A stretch of DNA of 64,000 nucleotides. Source: Cylicocyclus nassatus. Lineage: Eukaryota > Nematoda > Chromadorea > Rhabditida > Strongylidae. The notes below the pieces were generated by a model, which saw nothing but the letters and a program-made list of their open reading frames with translations, ran no database searches and was not told the DNA's origin. The stretch spans positions 44,575,585 through 44,639,584 of the forward strand of contig CATQJL010000316.1 in assembly GCA_958299035.1 (NCBI GenBank), read 5' to 3'. Positions 11,040 through 24,528 of the stretch are shown here, one piece after another. The position numbers and the translations under genes are program-made. The stretch's first letter is position 1. Each line of letters begins with the position of its first letter.

Positions 11040-13340
11040 GCTGTTTTTATATCATTCAAGGGCCGTAGCGAAGCAGAGGAGACGAAATTTGGCTTAAGAT
11101 AAGTATACAAAGGTATACTTAGGACTGAAGAATAGATTTACGTAAAAAATTTGGAAAAACATGTGAAAAAGGGAAATTATGACTTTGTTTGGCTCCGCGC
11201 AACCTCATGGTGCTTCCAGATTGCGCGGGAGCAACCTAAATTAGAAAAACATTTACAACTCCTTCCATTCACACAATTCTTTCACAATTTTTCATACTTT
11301 CCTTTTCATCGTGTCGCGAAGCTATACACCAAATTTGGTGGCTCAGTTTTGCTTACCGGTTGTAAACAAACATTATTTATTTTTGTGCATAAAAATTGTG
11401 TTTTAACAAGTTGAGATCATCTGCACACAGGTTTGAGCACTTATCCTGTTTGTAAAGTGTTAATCTACTTGTTACTTGTGAAATGACGTCTATGTTGGAT
11501 TAAGTCTTACCAAAAATTAGCTTTCGCCCACTATTATTAAGCCAGATTTCCGCGAACCACTCGTGGGAACTCTACGAGTTCCCTTCTGCTTTTCTCTAAG
11601 AAAACGACATTCAGCGGGTGAAAACGCCACCTCTGCTGAGCCTTGTGATAAGGAGTATTAGATTCATATTTTTCTTGGCTCTTCTAGGAGGCTAAAAATA
11701 TAGGGTTCTACTGCTGAAGGCATGTAGTATGCAAATGTTAGTGCTACATCTCAGCACCGATTTGGCAGAAACATGAAAAAGTCCTTAGTTTTCTCATCCT
11801 CTAGCTGGGGAAAAATTACAGCATGCGTAGATAAATGTCTTAGATGAACCGCTCAAGCAAGTGAGAATTTTTGTAGGCGTTTTTTAAATGGAGTTGCAAT
11901 TTTGTTTTGATTTGGGTTAAGGTTTTCGGGCGCATGGTTTTTTTTTTGAATTTTCGGCTTGAAACTTCGCATGGATTGAAGCTGGTGTAGATATTTAAGC
12001 GTCATCTTGTAGAGCTAAATTTGCTCTATCCAATGATGTATCCAATCCTCTTTAGATTTCGGTGCAGAGATTATTCATTAACCTGATACATACAAATTGT
12101 TCGTAACAAAATTTTTTCTTTTTCTTCAATATGCTTGTCATGTTTTTTAATGACTGAGAGGTTAGAAAGAATAAGCAAGAAAAAAATGGGAAAACTCCGA
12201 AAGAATTGAGAGCAAGCAGTGACATAATAATTGCCTCAAAAGCTAAAATTTCTAAAATTAAACGCTTTTTTTACAGAAAATAACTTATTTAAAGTGCCCG
12301 TCATAATAGGAGGCAATACAGGCAATACGCCTTCGATATATCAACAACGCCAAAATTCAAATTTTGCATGTATTATAATAGATTGGAACATAAGTCTTGC
12401 ACCGAAATATTTGCATTGCAAGTCGTGATTGTATCCAAAGTTAAAGACGGGCGTATGTGATAATGCTGAATGGAGAAGTCTTTCGCTCCTTAGCAATTCT
12501 TGAAACAAAGATCACTGTTGTCATATTGCAGCAATTCTAGCTAATGAAGGAACGAGATGCAATCTTTTTATTTTTCGGTTGCTAAAAATGAACTTCAGCA
12601 ACTTCTGATATCGCTCCTGATACGAGTTCATGGCCCATTTTTTTTTGAGGAGCTGACTTTTTAGTACTTTTTAGTGCACGAGTACAAAACGCTCAACTCA
12701 ACCGGCCTGAACGTACCAAAAAATTTTGCGGCCGAAGGACCCTCTATCGTGCATCTCCGTACATAGAAGTACGTTTTGTACTCATGAAATTAGGCTAATC
12801 ATATGTTTCTATCAGATTCATTCATACGTCTCTATTAGGTTCATACATAGGTCTCACAATCAGGAATATTTTTCATATTCATTTTAAAAACATCAAAATA
12901 ACCTTTTTCGAAGCAAATCATTCACTTTTTTGTTACATATTTCAAAAGTTGCACCTTACCATAAATATTGAAGATTCATATTGATGGCAGAATGAATAAA
13001 AAATCCCAAAATCACAATTATTCGTAGAAAAGTCAATCAGCCATTACTTTTTTCATGTAAAAAGAACATGTCAGGAAACAAAAACGAAACCAAATTGAGA
13101 ATTTAGAAGACGTTCTAGTGATTAAGTTCAGCAAGCGAAATCGAAAAACACTTTTGAGTGCTTTTTTATCAGCTTGTTTCATTGCGATATTTTGCTTCAA
13201 GTACATTTGGAATATGCAATATTTTCTCTACCTGACACTAAAAATTTTCATTGAAGTTTCTGGAAGTTTATAATTTTTTAAAATTTTTGGTGCAAGACTT
13301 GAAATCTGCTCACTTTGAGAAAATGCTGCATATATTTTTA
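11040..13340. other. No recognisable feature
   Basis: AT-rich sequence with many short open frames and no coherent coding signal. A frame at about 12270-12425 (+) follows a plausible acceptor but has no recognisable similarity. Confidence 0.4.
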
Positions 13341-13349
13341 GGAAAAATA

Positions 13350-14256
13350 TTAGGTTGATGCAAAAACAATGAGCGTTTTTCAAATTTTCACTTCAACTTG
13401 CTTTGACTTTCTATACAATCTACATTTTGAGATGGGGTAAAGATCTTCAGATGCAGCGAGCCTTTCGCAAAACAACGCACATCAAGTTGTACTCATGTCT
13501 CACATGGGCAGAAAAATATGAATTGAAGAACAAAACAAGTTTTTTCAGGAGTCTTGTTTCTGACAAACATAAGTCCCTTCACAGTCTGTTAGTATAATTT
13601 ATATGTAGCCTATATTGTAGCCGCAAGTCAGTAATACAAAAAAAATAAAAAGTTGGAGACAAGAGATTGGTGTAAAGGAAAAAATCAAAATATAAAAATA
13701 TCATCTTTTTCGGTATTTTTTCAGTAAGTCTCAAAATCCCGAATCATAGAATTTTCTAATTTTCTGCGTGCTGAACAGCTAAACGCCTTTGCTAAAGCTG
13801 TCGACAGAATGCTCTACCCTCGCGCTTACAGAAATGAGCAAAACTTTAGGGATTGCTCTACAAAAAGATGTGGGCTGTAGAATGATCGCAACCATTACCC
13901 ATATTAAGGCGCCGATAGCTTAGCTTAGGTAACTTCAGAAAATATGGTTAAGTTTGCATAATGTGGATGATTTCTATTACATATAGAGGCGAAATTTTTA
14001 CAAACGCGCCTCAATTTGCGCTTGAATTCTGGCCAGAAAAGTGAATGAAATAAAAATCTGGTGCTAAGTGCGGTCATTTGAAGCCCTATAAATACTTAAC
14101 AGACTAGGCTAAATTCCGTTCTAAGCAGCTTTGTATAGAACATGAAAAGAGCTTCTCAATAATGTGTTGAAGCATTTTCAAAGGAAGAAGTTTGATTGAG
14201 AAAAGTTGTCCAGAAAAAGTTCTAGAAAAACGCTCATTAATTTCGCATCAACCTAA
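13350..14256 (+). mobile_element. Mariner element, degenerate, both TIRs present
   Basis: The left TIR TTAGGTTGATGCAAAAACA(AT) and the right TIR (inverse) TTAGGTTGATGCGAAATTA pair over about 32 bp, both continuing ATGAGCGTTTTTC. TA dinucleotides flank at 13348-13349 and 14257-14258, as expected for Tc1/mariner. The TIRs are close to the well-known mariner consensus. At 907 bp it is shorter than a full mariner (about 1.3 kb). A faint transposase N-terminus resemblance around 13395-13480 (+) is broken by frameshifts, so it cannot be active. Confidence 0.8.
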
Positions 14257-14259
14257 TAT

Positions 14260-16900
14260 ATCATACAGGCTGAAATGTTTATCCAAGCATTTCCAAATGA
14301 ATTTTTGAGAATTTTTGGTGCAATATTTATGTTCTAATCTAAAAAGCATTTTAACCATTCGAGTTTGTTGCAAATGTGCAAATTACATATACCAGTCTAT
14401 GTCTCTAAGAGCCAGTAAACAATCCTTGATCAATAAGTTATCTAGAAATTCATGGAAGTGAGGTTGAGGGAATCAGACAATAAGGACCCACTAGTTGATT
14501 CCAAATCAATGAGAACTTTTCACCTCCCATTTCGGAATTTCCACAAATGAGATACAGTAATGTACACTAGACAGTTTCTAGTTTCTAGTTTCTTTCCTCT
14601 TCCTCTCAGCACTTACATCATGAAGCTGATTTTTTCATAAATACTAGAAGCTCAAAAGCTCAAAAAATCCCCAAAGATTCGAAACCACCGTTTTTGTCTT
14701 CTGTAACTTTAGCTAACGGTCGCAGTCCTCAGCTAAAATCTTGAAGAACATTCGGTTACCTGAAAATGGAGCAAAATAGGTTTAGTACTCTCTTCTGGGT
14801 CTTCCTGCCTTTCCTAGCCTTTATGATAATTACTTCAATTTATCAAAATTTGTGTAGCAAAAGCACAAACGCCTACGAAACCCTCACGACATTGGTTTAA
14901 AATTCGATGCTATAAAGTTCTGATTGCAGCAGTCAAACTGCAAAGTAGCCAAGCGTTTACCGCTTTGAAATATCATGATCCAAAATTTTTGTATGCAGCT
15001 GTGCGAACTATAGAATTTGATGGTAAAAACCTTTGTGTTTGAAACTTTTGCGATTAGTTCAGTAGTTGTTGCTGAATTTAGTAGGGTATTATAGCCGCCG
15101 AAAATGGAAGAAAATCTACGTTAAAGAGTGTTCAGAGCACTTGTCTGTTAATATTCCATCACATTTGAGGATGGCTCCAAAAAGAGATGTAAAATCATCT
15201 CAATTTTCGCAAATATTATATAACTTCTGTGAGGCACCTCTCACTTCGGAAGGAAGCAACGCATAATTAGTAACTTTCTTTTCGAAGAAAGGCAAGTGCT
15301 TGTTTCGACGCAAGTAAAAAAACGAGTTTTGAGGGCTTGTGAGCAGACTGATTATGTATGCGAACAGTCCATTGAGGGGCAACTTTTTCCTAGAGCACCT
15401 TTGTTCCAGTTTTTCAAGCTTTGGACGTCCTCCTGAGTTGTTCTCAGCCAACTTCTTGCCGCTCATCCACGATAAACGAGTTAGTTGACAGCCGTACATA
15501 GCATCATCAATGCGTTCTTATTAAGCTCGGTCCTACTGCAAGATGAGATGCTCCCCACTTTGCCGCTTTATCCAGGTCTCGATTCTCATGGCAAAGCAAT
15601 TCAATCCCGAAAAGACTCCTTATCCACGCAGCCAGTTATCTACTTTGCGCCCACTCAAGAAGGCAAATAAGTTGATAGGATGTGGCGAAGTGCACTGTGT
15701 CCCAAACTACTTTTAGAATTATGCGAAAGTTCATAGGGGAAGTCCACAACAACTCCAAGCATCTGAGTGTCCTTAGAATATACTCGGGTAGGAAAGAAGT
15801 TTGCTAGCAATTTTGCTAGCAAAGGCGCCCTTTGAGAGCTGGCTTTCTGCTTTTGTGCTCACAGGAAAAATCACCTGAAACACGAAATTGTGGGCTATGC
15901 AGGATGTGAGCAAATAAAGGTTGAAGCCGAGCTCCTTGATAAAGTATTCCATGTAACACAAAGAATAAGCAAGGTATCGAATTGAGATATGACTTTATTG
16001 TATGGTGAATGGAACTTCAGTATATGTATTGAATTAAAAAATATGAAGAAAAAAGAAACCCTGCTCCCGGTTACCTGATGAATAAATGCGGTTGCTTTTT
16101 GCTGTATTTTGCTTAAACAAATCAGCGAATTAGTTCTATTCCGAAGTTTTCACTTCCTCTGCCTACGTTTTAAAAATCTACAATAGATGAAGAGGCCAAC
16201 GAAATTCATCCTTTCGCATGTATTTTATACTACTAATTGCTAGAGGACAGATGAGTCGTTCTCATCTATAAAATCAGCGATGGACTTCTTTGGGAATTCT
16301 GAATGCGATAGGATGTGAAGCTTGGTCAACCTCAGAAGTTTCAAATTTGCATCTTTAGGAGATTAGAGATATCAATATTTCAGAGCATGAGTTTTCCATG
16401 AAGGATGGGGTATAAGGGAATATTTCCACCATACTCCCCAAACATATTTATTTATTTACTTATTTATTTATTTATATGCACTCGAGGTGCGCCATTAAAA
16501 AAGAACACAGAAATTCAAACACAAGTCTAACCAGTCATACAGTACATTCTGGTAGAATTTGTTACCAGAATTCAATTAATTTAATTAATTTCATATGCCG
16601 TTTTTCAAAATGATTGGGAGGACCACATAATTCTAAGCTCATGTACATACGTTAAAGTTAATAGTAGTTAGTACTTTGACACAGTATCGCTATTGCTATC
16701 GGATACCAATCGCTAATAGAAAAGGAACAGTTGCATGACCAGTTCGATAATATATTGAGCAAAAGAATTCACTTCTACTCTAAACATAACTGAAAAAATT
16801 GAACTCTCGTTTACCCATCGCGGAAGTCTTTTGGTGATATAAAAGAACAAGGAACGCATACAAACATTCGCTGTGCTGAATTGAAATGAGAACTTTTTTA
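14260..16900. other. No confident feature
   Basis: Contains a TATT-type microsatellite at 16445-16475. Minus-strand frames near 15773-15961 and 16713-16910 were examined as possible downstream exons of the GPCR at 17.3-19.0 kb. They show no receptor motifs and no convincing splice phase. Confidence 0.35.
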
Positions 16901-17323
16901 CATATCTCATAGAATAAACATTTAGATTTTATGAGAAGTTAATAACAAGGTCCGTCATCGAGCTCAGAAGCAATCCTTCAGAGATCTTTGTTGCTAATCA
17001 TTCATTCTCGAAGAAGAATACAAAACGAAAGGGAGTTAGCATGGAATATCATAAGAAGAGATCCATTTTATCACATTTTTAATGAGTCGCATAGGGTCTC
17101 ATCCCCATTCATTTTTTTATTTTACTAGTTCATATGAGCGAAATTTTCCCCAAAATGCCATGCATCATGTCTAAAGGCTGGCAATCAACTCATGTGCTAG
17201 GCAACTTATTTGAAAGCTTGCGAGTTATTGGGTGAATCCCCAGAGCCACTTGTAGTAGAGTGATGATCGAATAGTCAGAGTCCTGGTAGCCTAACCAAAC
17301 TGAACTGAAAAAAATAGACCCAC

Positions 17324-19048
17324 ATGGGTGATTGTGATGTCTCCAAGCTTCGAGCACAAAGAGGAACATGGCAGTGAAAATTAAGAAGAAGTCTGAGAAA
17401 GCAAGTGCTGCCAGGTAAACCGAGGTCGAAAGCTTCTGAAAAGATTGATAACCACTTATAACAAACGAAGATTGTATCAAGTTGGTTTGTTCAAAGTTCG
17501 TTCGCAAGTTTTTCGAAAATCAGAACTTCTTATTTCAGCCTTTTTGGATTGTTTTTTTCAAATCTGGAAATTATGCTATTAAAAGCACTACCGCTGTAGT
17601 AAATCAGTAAGAGAAAGTTTGAGTAGAAGCAAAAAGGAAATTTACTCAAGATTATATTTTTCAACCAAGGTATCCCAAAGTAGTAAAAGGTTAATAAGAC
17701 CTATTATGATATTATGTTGTAGAGAAAGTTCTAACATTAGAGGTTGAGTCAGTTTGTTTCTATAATGTGATTTTCAATCACTGATATTTTGGTCATGTGT
17801 TCTGACAACCTTAGAATACAAATTAGGTATCTCATGGATGCTCTTCTCCAAACTGCGTTTCAAGAGAGGTGGAGAGTGCGGATTCGTGAACTCTGGAATC
17901 AATGGGATATTTCTCGTCTGGAAAAAGGCCCAGACACTGGAGCAAGTATTGGCGGGATGTCGCTTCATCAGTTCAATTCGATGAGTATAGAATGAACTTT
18001 AAATAGCTTCTGCAAATTTCGCGCGTCTATTACTTGAAAAATGTGCCTTTCGCAGAGCTGAGCGCAGCGGCTTAATCTCCTTTTTGAGGGAGTTCTTTCT
18101 TGTTTGTCGTTAATTTATCAAGCTGAATTGCGTATTTGGCTGCTGACGCCATCCTGCACTATGAACACATCCCAAACCAGCCTTTGTATTCTCATTCAGT
18201 CCTGGTAGTTATAAGAAGAATTGACAAAACTCTCTTCACAATTCGATAGTTTGCTGCAAAATGGATACTAGCTATGTCAAACCTTCAGTTTGAGTTCCAC
18301 TAAAAAATCTACGAAGCTGGATATTCCCCAGTTCGGTCACTAACTGAATAAGTAATGAGTGCTGAGTATTAATTAGTCGAACAATCACAGAAATTCGGCA
18401 AAAAAATCATTTTTGCAAATTTTTGTAGAATGCAAGCCTGTGGTTTGACAAAACTAGTACTGGCTTCGTAAAGAATATCTGGTAATGTTATATCTCACCG
18501 CCGTTCCTTTCAGAATTTAGGATTTTGCTCAAAACTGCCAATCTTGGTCAACTTTCTTTTGCTCTTAATTCTTAGATTTTCTCAGATTATTCACGACAGA
18601 ACTAGTGTGTAAAGCGCATGATTTCGGGTTTCGAACAAAAATACGATCAGAAATATGCATTAAAATGCGAAGAAGTTATGATTTTTTGCAAAATATGCGA
18701 ACGAATTTTGGACCAACTCAATAATCAGCATTACCTTGTGGTCATCATGAGTATACACAGCGACGACGAGAATATTCCCAACAAGACCAACAACACCGAC
18801 GAGAGCTAAGATTACTCCAGAGACCGTCAAGTTATATGTCTGAAGTGCTCATATCAATTACACTGCGCTTAGCAGACCCTCTTCAACCCACTTGATAGTC
18901 AGGATCAGTTGATCCTAGGCAAGCATTGCAGAATATCAGTGGCGTGTCCACTTCCATCTTATAAGAAGGTTTTTCCGACGTTAGTGAAGAGAACTTCTTT
19001 GATGTTCAATTTGAGAGATTGACCGTCGCCGCAGATGATGAACTCAGC
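17324..19048 (-). CDS. Partial rhodopsin-family neuropeptide receptor-like GPCR (TM1-TM2 exons)
   Basis: Three minus-strand exons fit together: 19048-18995 (18 codons, extracellular N-terminus with one Cys), 18839-18735 (35 codons, a hydrophobic TM1 with the conserved GN motif in GLVGNILVVAVY) and 17435-17324 (TM2, with the pattern STSVYLAALAFSDFFLIFTA). The spacing of GN in TM1 and the LAxSD motif in TM2 is typical of class A peptide GPCRs, such as nematode FMRFamide-like receptors (established knowledge). The acceptor sites are good; the first donor (GTTCTC) is weak. I could not find TM3-TM7, the DRY-like region or a C-terminal tail downstream, so the gene is partial, continues in unrecognised exons, or is a pseudogene. 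The start codon is not determined. Confidence 0.55.
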
Positions 19049-19049
19049 C

Positions 19050-21470
19050 TGAAAAAGGGCATCCAACTGGAGCGGAGATTTGAGAGAATGGTCAGATGAG
19101 ATTCGAAATCGAGAAGGAAAGTAGAAGAGATTATATTCAAGATGAAATAGGCTCAAAGTAAATAAAGGCGGTCGCAGCGAGTCTCTTACGAAAAGTTTTG
19201 ATGAGAAGATACGAAGTATAGTGCCAGAATCCTTTAGGGAAGCAGCGCATCCAATCCGTGAACTTTGAGGAGAGGGCGGAAGGCGTGGAAATAGAAAAGT
19301 GCAAGAAATTTGAACCGACTCATGTTCAGTGATACAAGATTTAAGAGCATGACAGTGCATGTCGACGAGCATGTTTATCTCCTAAATTTTCTAAAGATAT
19401 TTTTGCACTTTATGAATTGTAGCATGATGGGCCGTGACGTAAGTCTGTCTTCAGAACTTTCTCTAACACTTTGATGATAGATGCGAAGACAGATGATAGT
19501 AACTCATACTAGAAATAAGCAATCTCACTCTCACTCTTGCTGCAGTTGCACTTCTAACTGAATAATTAATTAAGTGGTAAACGTAGCACCCGTTTTTTCC
19601 AAATTTGGAAGCTGTTCTATTTAGATGTTAAACTTGGTCACTGAAGGCAAATATTAGCCAGTAAGTATTAGCTCATAACATAAGTTTTGTTACACTTTTC
19701 ACTGACTTCGTCACCTCCGGAAAACTCTAGAAATTTCGGAAAAATCTCATATTTTCCGTATATGAGAAGGATTTTCTACTCGGACAAAGTTGGAGAAGAC
19801 CAACAAGCAATTCAATGACACTTCATCTCTCCCTTAAAAATTCTCGCATCACTCTTATTCATTATTTACCTTTTTATGGATTTCAGGGAGCATCAGTAGA
19901 AATGCGAATACTAAGGCAGTTCAAGAAAGTTTAAGCTCTTTAATAAAGCAACTCGAAAATTAGCCACAAATAGTTCAAAGAAATTTGATTCAAAAAATAG
20001 TTTTTTCGTTTGTGAGATGCCTACGAAAAGCTACAGCCCTCCATATTTTTTAGAGATCTTTTTTCGTCAAGTGTAACCTTATATTAAGACCTATACGTGG
20101 AAAATTGATGCTCATAGTTTTCGCATGACATAAAACAAACAGTTTTTGATCATTTTTGCAGGACGCTACAGTTTCCATATGAAAAAAATTGATTCTTACG
20201 TAAGAAATGTCGTGCTCCGACTGTAGTCTTTACTTTCAAATTTTGAAAGTTGTTGTATTGAAATAACTTGGTTACTGAAGACCAGCACAAATGGTGTAGT
20301 CACTAAGGCTGTTAGAAGTTCAAGGTATTTTCGGAATCTTATGGAAAAAGAAGAAATTCATTAGTGCCTACCTCAGAATAATCAATTTTTTTCAATCTAC
20401 GGCCACTAATTAGTAGCGCTTGGGAATTTTCTCACAAATCATGAGACCATTTCGTTGTAATAGAAAGGAATAAAGTAAACCTCAATATCTTCGAGCGAGA
20501 GTGTGAGTAATAGGCTTTTTTCGTTGCAAGAAAAGTGGTAAAGGAAAGTGCTAGAAGTGAAGTCGCAGAAGTGTTTATAACATATAGCATGAATATACGA
20601 AACAAATGGAAATAAGGAGGGATTAAAAAAGAGACCAAATAGCCTAATTTTCATGAGAATAAGTACTACAGCGAGCTTTATTTTCTGGCTTTACGGTAAA
20701 TTATGGCAGCGAAAAATTTTTGTTCAAGATTACGGCAGCTAGGAATTCATCCAGAATGAATTGCTAAACTCTTGCTATTTTGAGGAGAGGAGAGGAGAGG
20801 AAATGAACGAAACGCGATGAGCTGATGACTTCACGGTGCTGTGGGGCGGCGCCTTCCTCTCCAGTCGGCCGTCCATTCACGAATTGTGGGCGAACCCCCC
20901 GAGCAAGAAAAAAAACGCGCTCTGTTCTTCTCCAATTTACATCAAATCGAGATTCTCTCAGACATTAACTCGATTTATTCGTATACGTCGCTTCGTAGCT
21001 GCTGTTTGCTAGGGAAGAGATGGACTCGAGACCAACATATATCACTAATTTTAATTGGTTTTTGTTTATTGAAGATTGAAGATGTGCGGTGGTGGAAAGC
21101 TTTCTTGCAAGGCATACACTTCACTGGAACAAACAAAATTGAATATTCGGGCATCTAATGGCTGCTAAAGCAAACGGCTCTAATGAAGCATGAGCTACTT
21201 ACTTTAGCACATACAGAGCACATATATGTAGCCTTTTCCACCATTACAAATGAGTAGATTTCTGTGCAGATGTGTGCATTTGCACATATTTCAAGGGTTG
21301 AAGGTGGAGGCCCAAGTCTCAAAGGTAGGAAGTGCATGATTATCACCTAAATTCCAATAGGGTTTAGAAAGCAGAGGAAACCAAGAAGACGCAGTATTAG
21401 GACTCACGCTACCCCCATTCCAAAATTGTGGAATTGCACACATTACTAAATAAAACATACTAGACTGTAT
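19050..21470. other. No recognisable feature
   Basis: AT-rich non-coding sequence upstream of the GPCR exons, plus a short GA-rich tract (about 20782-20802). No convincing exon, promoter element or repeat boundary was identified. Confidence 0.4.
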
Positions 21471-21473
21471 ATA

Positions 21474-21743
21474 TAGAGCATTCGAAAAATCGTGACGATG
21501 AAGTGACCGCGCGCAACGCGCAGGCACCTCCAACCGCATTTTCTTGCTTTCTACCTCTAGTCGAACGCTTTCTGCTTACATATAATGGTATTTTTTGTTT
21601 TTCTGCTTACATATGACTGCATTCAGACACTGGAAGTGACCGAGCTGAGCGTTCAGGTGATGCCTTTGTGTATGGGTATTTTATGCCCCTGTGTGCGCAA
21701 AGATCGTAGTCAAACTCCTTGTCACGATTTTTAGAATGACCTA
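21474..21743. mobile_element. Tc1/mariner-like MITE, first of an adjacent pair
   Basis: The left end TAGAGCATTCGAAAAATCGT is mirrored by the right end, whose inverse reads TAGGTCATTCTAAAAATCGT, both continuing GAC. TA dinucleotides border both ends. About 270 bp with no coding capacity. It shares internal words with the next copy. Confidence 0.65.
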
Positions 21744-21988
21744 TAGGTCAATCATAAAATCGTGATTGGACTGCGTTCGCGCGCGTACTCATTTTCGGCA
21801 GCCTCGTCTTCTTTGCTTCCATCTTTAATTGGAGTCCCTTTGCATGCAAATGATAGCTACTAGGTACTTGTAGTGACCAAGATGTGCGCTTAAGTGATTC
21901 ATTTTGTACGCGTGTTGAATCTATTTTGCAGTTCAAACTTTCGCAAGTTGCGCAGTCAAATCTGTCGTCACGACTTTGTTGACTTATA
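21744..21988. mobile_element. Tc1/mariner-like MITE, second of an adjacent pair
   Basis: Starts at the shared TA with TAGGTCAATCATAAAATCGT and ends with a diverged inverse copy (GTCGTCACGACTTTGTTGAC, then TTATA). The interior parallels the first copy, for example GTAGTGACCAAGATGTGCGC against GAAGTGACCGAGCTGAGCG, so the two are homologous, head-to-tail copies. Confidence 0.55.
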
Positions 21989-22671
21989 GTTTTTTTTAGT
22001 AGATTAGTTAGCTTAACATAGTTTTCATACAATGTGGACAACCTTTGCGCGTAAACTATGGCTAGTGTGCTCCATGTTTATTTTTTGAGCGAGGGCCGCA
22101 AGCAGGTCATCGGCATCAACTAACATACCATTTGCTCCGCGCAAATGTTGTCGTCACCGCAGGAACAGTATATCATAAGCCAAATCTAAGAGCCTATAAT
22201 TGATGCAATTTTTCATGAGGCACATATATGTCATGGAATTTTGTGTAGAGCAATCGAGCAAAGTTATAAGCTTTGAGGAACACAGTGAAGAGGAAAAAGT
22301 GCTGAACACCATTATAGATTTCAGTCGAAGCGGACCATAAGCTTTATGTTCCGATTAGCAAGATGTGAATTCTCCGACATAGAAATTCGATTTCGCAGCA
22401 AGTAACAGGTCAGAACAAAAAGTAAGCCCAGATTTTCAGTGGCAGATATATTCCGATTTTTAAACATTCCTAAGATATACATTCATTTTGACTCTTAGAA
22501 ACTACGCTCACAAGCACTTTGCCATGCACTATCAGATATTTCTTACTCTGCTAGTCCTGAAGCATTTGTAATCTTCACGTTTTGATTTCCGCTACATACA
22601 GTGTTTGCTTTACTAATTGTCGAAAAAACATAGTGTGCCAGGGGTAATAACATCAGCTTGGATGTCTATCA

Positions 22672-22868
22672 CGCATGCTCATTGCAAGCCTTTTCCTCAG
22701 GAATGTCAGAGAAATTCTGCTAATTTGTCTGGCCACATGAAAAAAGATAGTCGCAGGCCTAGCTCAGCATACATTTCTAGTATAACTGAAGGAAAATTTT
22801 CTGCCAGAATATATGGGGAAAGCACGGTTCTGAAGCAATTAATGCATTTTAGAAAACTTGCCACTTTC
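22672..22868 (+). CDS. Candidate exon, unidentified protein
   Basis: An open frame follows a good acceptor (TTTTCCTCAG at about 22699) and encodes a hydrophilic, complex stretch with residues such as SGHMKKDSRRPSSAYISS. The protein is not recognised. It could be an internal or terminal exon of the same + strand gene as 24262-24528, but the join was not established. Chance is possible. Confidence 0.25.
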
Positions 22869-22967
22869 TGAGAAAATTATCACGTTGACTAAGAATAATT
22901 TCGTTTTGTCATGCAAACACGAATATAACAACTCAAGTAGGTGGATGCTATTTAGTTCATTTTCCTG

Positions 22968-22990
22968 TGTCGGGGGGGGGGGGGGGGGGG
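22968..22990. repeat. Poly-G tract
   Basis: A run of more than 15 consecutive G. Similar G or C runs occur at about 27570-27590, 35403-35417, 35458-35471 and 52870-52885. Length is likely unstable and error-prone in the assembly. Confidence 0.9.
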
Positions 22991-23282
22991 AGACAGCAAA
23001 GCTCTACTATCACGCACACCTGAGCAAAAATTTTGTCAATATTAAAAGATTTTCTGTCTAGACTAGTGGAAAATCAACATTTCATTTTATAATGCCATTT
23101 GAGCACTGTGTTTTTTCTCCTTCCAGCTACCATAAATGAATATAGAACTTTGCTATTACAATTCTAGAACACCAAGTACAATCGTTATTTTTCAGCCAAC
23201 CCAATAAATAGGATCATTCAAGGATTTCTTGCGTAAATCGAGCAGAAAAATCAAAAACTGATGACAAAATTGGGCTAATATT

Positions 23283-23497
23283 TTAAGTGAACCTCCATAA
23301 CTTGTAAAGATGTTGCATAATACCCATTGCTTCTGAAAGGGCGATCAGAGTATCATATGAATCTCCTCTGCCCCTCAAAAAAGCTGCGCCCCGACCTTTT
23401 CGTGCCAGCGCCGTGCCAGCTTCAGCACTGGACATCTTAAACGCACCACAGAAGTAAATGAGACTCAATAGATTTCGTTCCACATTTAGACTCGTAC
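23283..23497 (-). CDS. Candidate exon, unidentified protein
   Basis: On the minus strand, a good acceptor (TTCTATTCTGCAG, ending at 23498) is followed by about 68 codons without a stop. Composition is coding-like and more GC-rich than the surroundings, including the stretch KMSSAEAGTALARKGRGAAF. No family is recognised. The frame ends in a stop at 23283, or splices out near 23293. It may belong with the minus-strand ORF at 26066-26170. Confidence 0.35.
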
Positions 23498-24261
23498 CTG
23501 CAGAATAGAAAGAAATTTATACTCATTTCCAATTATGAGATTTTTCCCATTCAATCCCTTTGATAGCTCGATTCATTTGTTAGGTCAATAGACCCCTTGA
23601 TATCTACCGTATGCCCAATAAATTGCTGTAGTGCAATAAATCGGATAACTCGCTGGTCCCGACTATAAATCATCTTCGAGGATGTTCTTGTCATCCGAAA
23701 AACGGTCAATCTGAAGAAAGCAGCCACGCAGCGTAAAATTCTATCTTTCTGAAGGTACGGCCGGCTTCATGGCTCTCTGGCTGAAAATATAGCAAAGCCT
23801 ATGACAACAGAAAAAAAGTTACATTTGACATAGCACATTCGTAATTTATGCATGAGAAGAGCTTCATTTTCATCATGAAAATGTGTCACAGCTGGAAAAT
23901 AGGGGAAATTACGTATATTTTTCATATGTAAAAAACTGTGCTTGCTTTTATCATGTGACTGAATCGCAGTGGGGGGCTACACAGCAACATTACTCTAATT
24001 TTCAAGTTTATACCGGTATTTGACTAAAAATTGTTGAATGTATGCAAGAATATATGCCTTGTTAGCGGTCAGAAAGAAAGGAAAAGATCTAAGATAAATT
24101 TAAAAAATAAAAATCTAGCTCTTGAAATCGAAAATGGAAAAGTAGAAATCTAAAACTCGCGTTACAACATATTGCTCATTCTTAGATTTGTTTGTTGTCA
24201 GTTGCATCCGACTAGGTGATGTTTGCACAAATTAGTGCCATTGAAAGAATCTTCTTTACTC

Positions 24262-24528
24262 AGTCAAGAATTAGGTAGTTATGGTAGCAGTGTTATGTTT
24301 ACAGGTAGGCTAGACGGAAAATATTATGATGAAAGAGACGAAATTCACATTCCCATAAGATACTTACACCATAGTTCCACTAACGCTGATTACAAACATT
24401 CTTTAAATCACATACATGGAAAACAATTCCCCCAAATGGCACACCTGGGTACAACTACCCCACCATCAATGGCTACCATAAATCACAAAAGAAAGCAGAA
24501 AACCTTTAGAAGTGGTGACGGTTTATAA
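24262..24528 (+). CDS. Candidate C-terminal exon, unidentified protein
   Basis: A possible acceptor (CTTTACTCAG at about 24261) is followed by some 88 codons ending in TAA. The encoded stretch is complex and hydrophilic, rich in His, Tyr and basic residues (e.g. RLDGKYYDERDEIHIPIRYL), and looks like a cytoplasmic tail. No domain is recognised and the upstream exons are unknown. Confidence 0.35.
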   Translation, partial: SQELGSYGSSVMFTGRLDGKYYDERDEIHIPIRYLHHSSTNADYKHSLNHIHGKQFPQMAHLGTTTPPSMATINHKRKQKTFRSGDGL

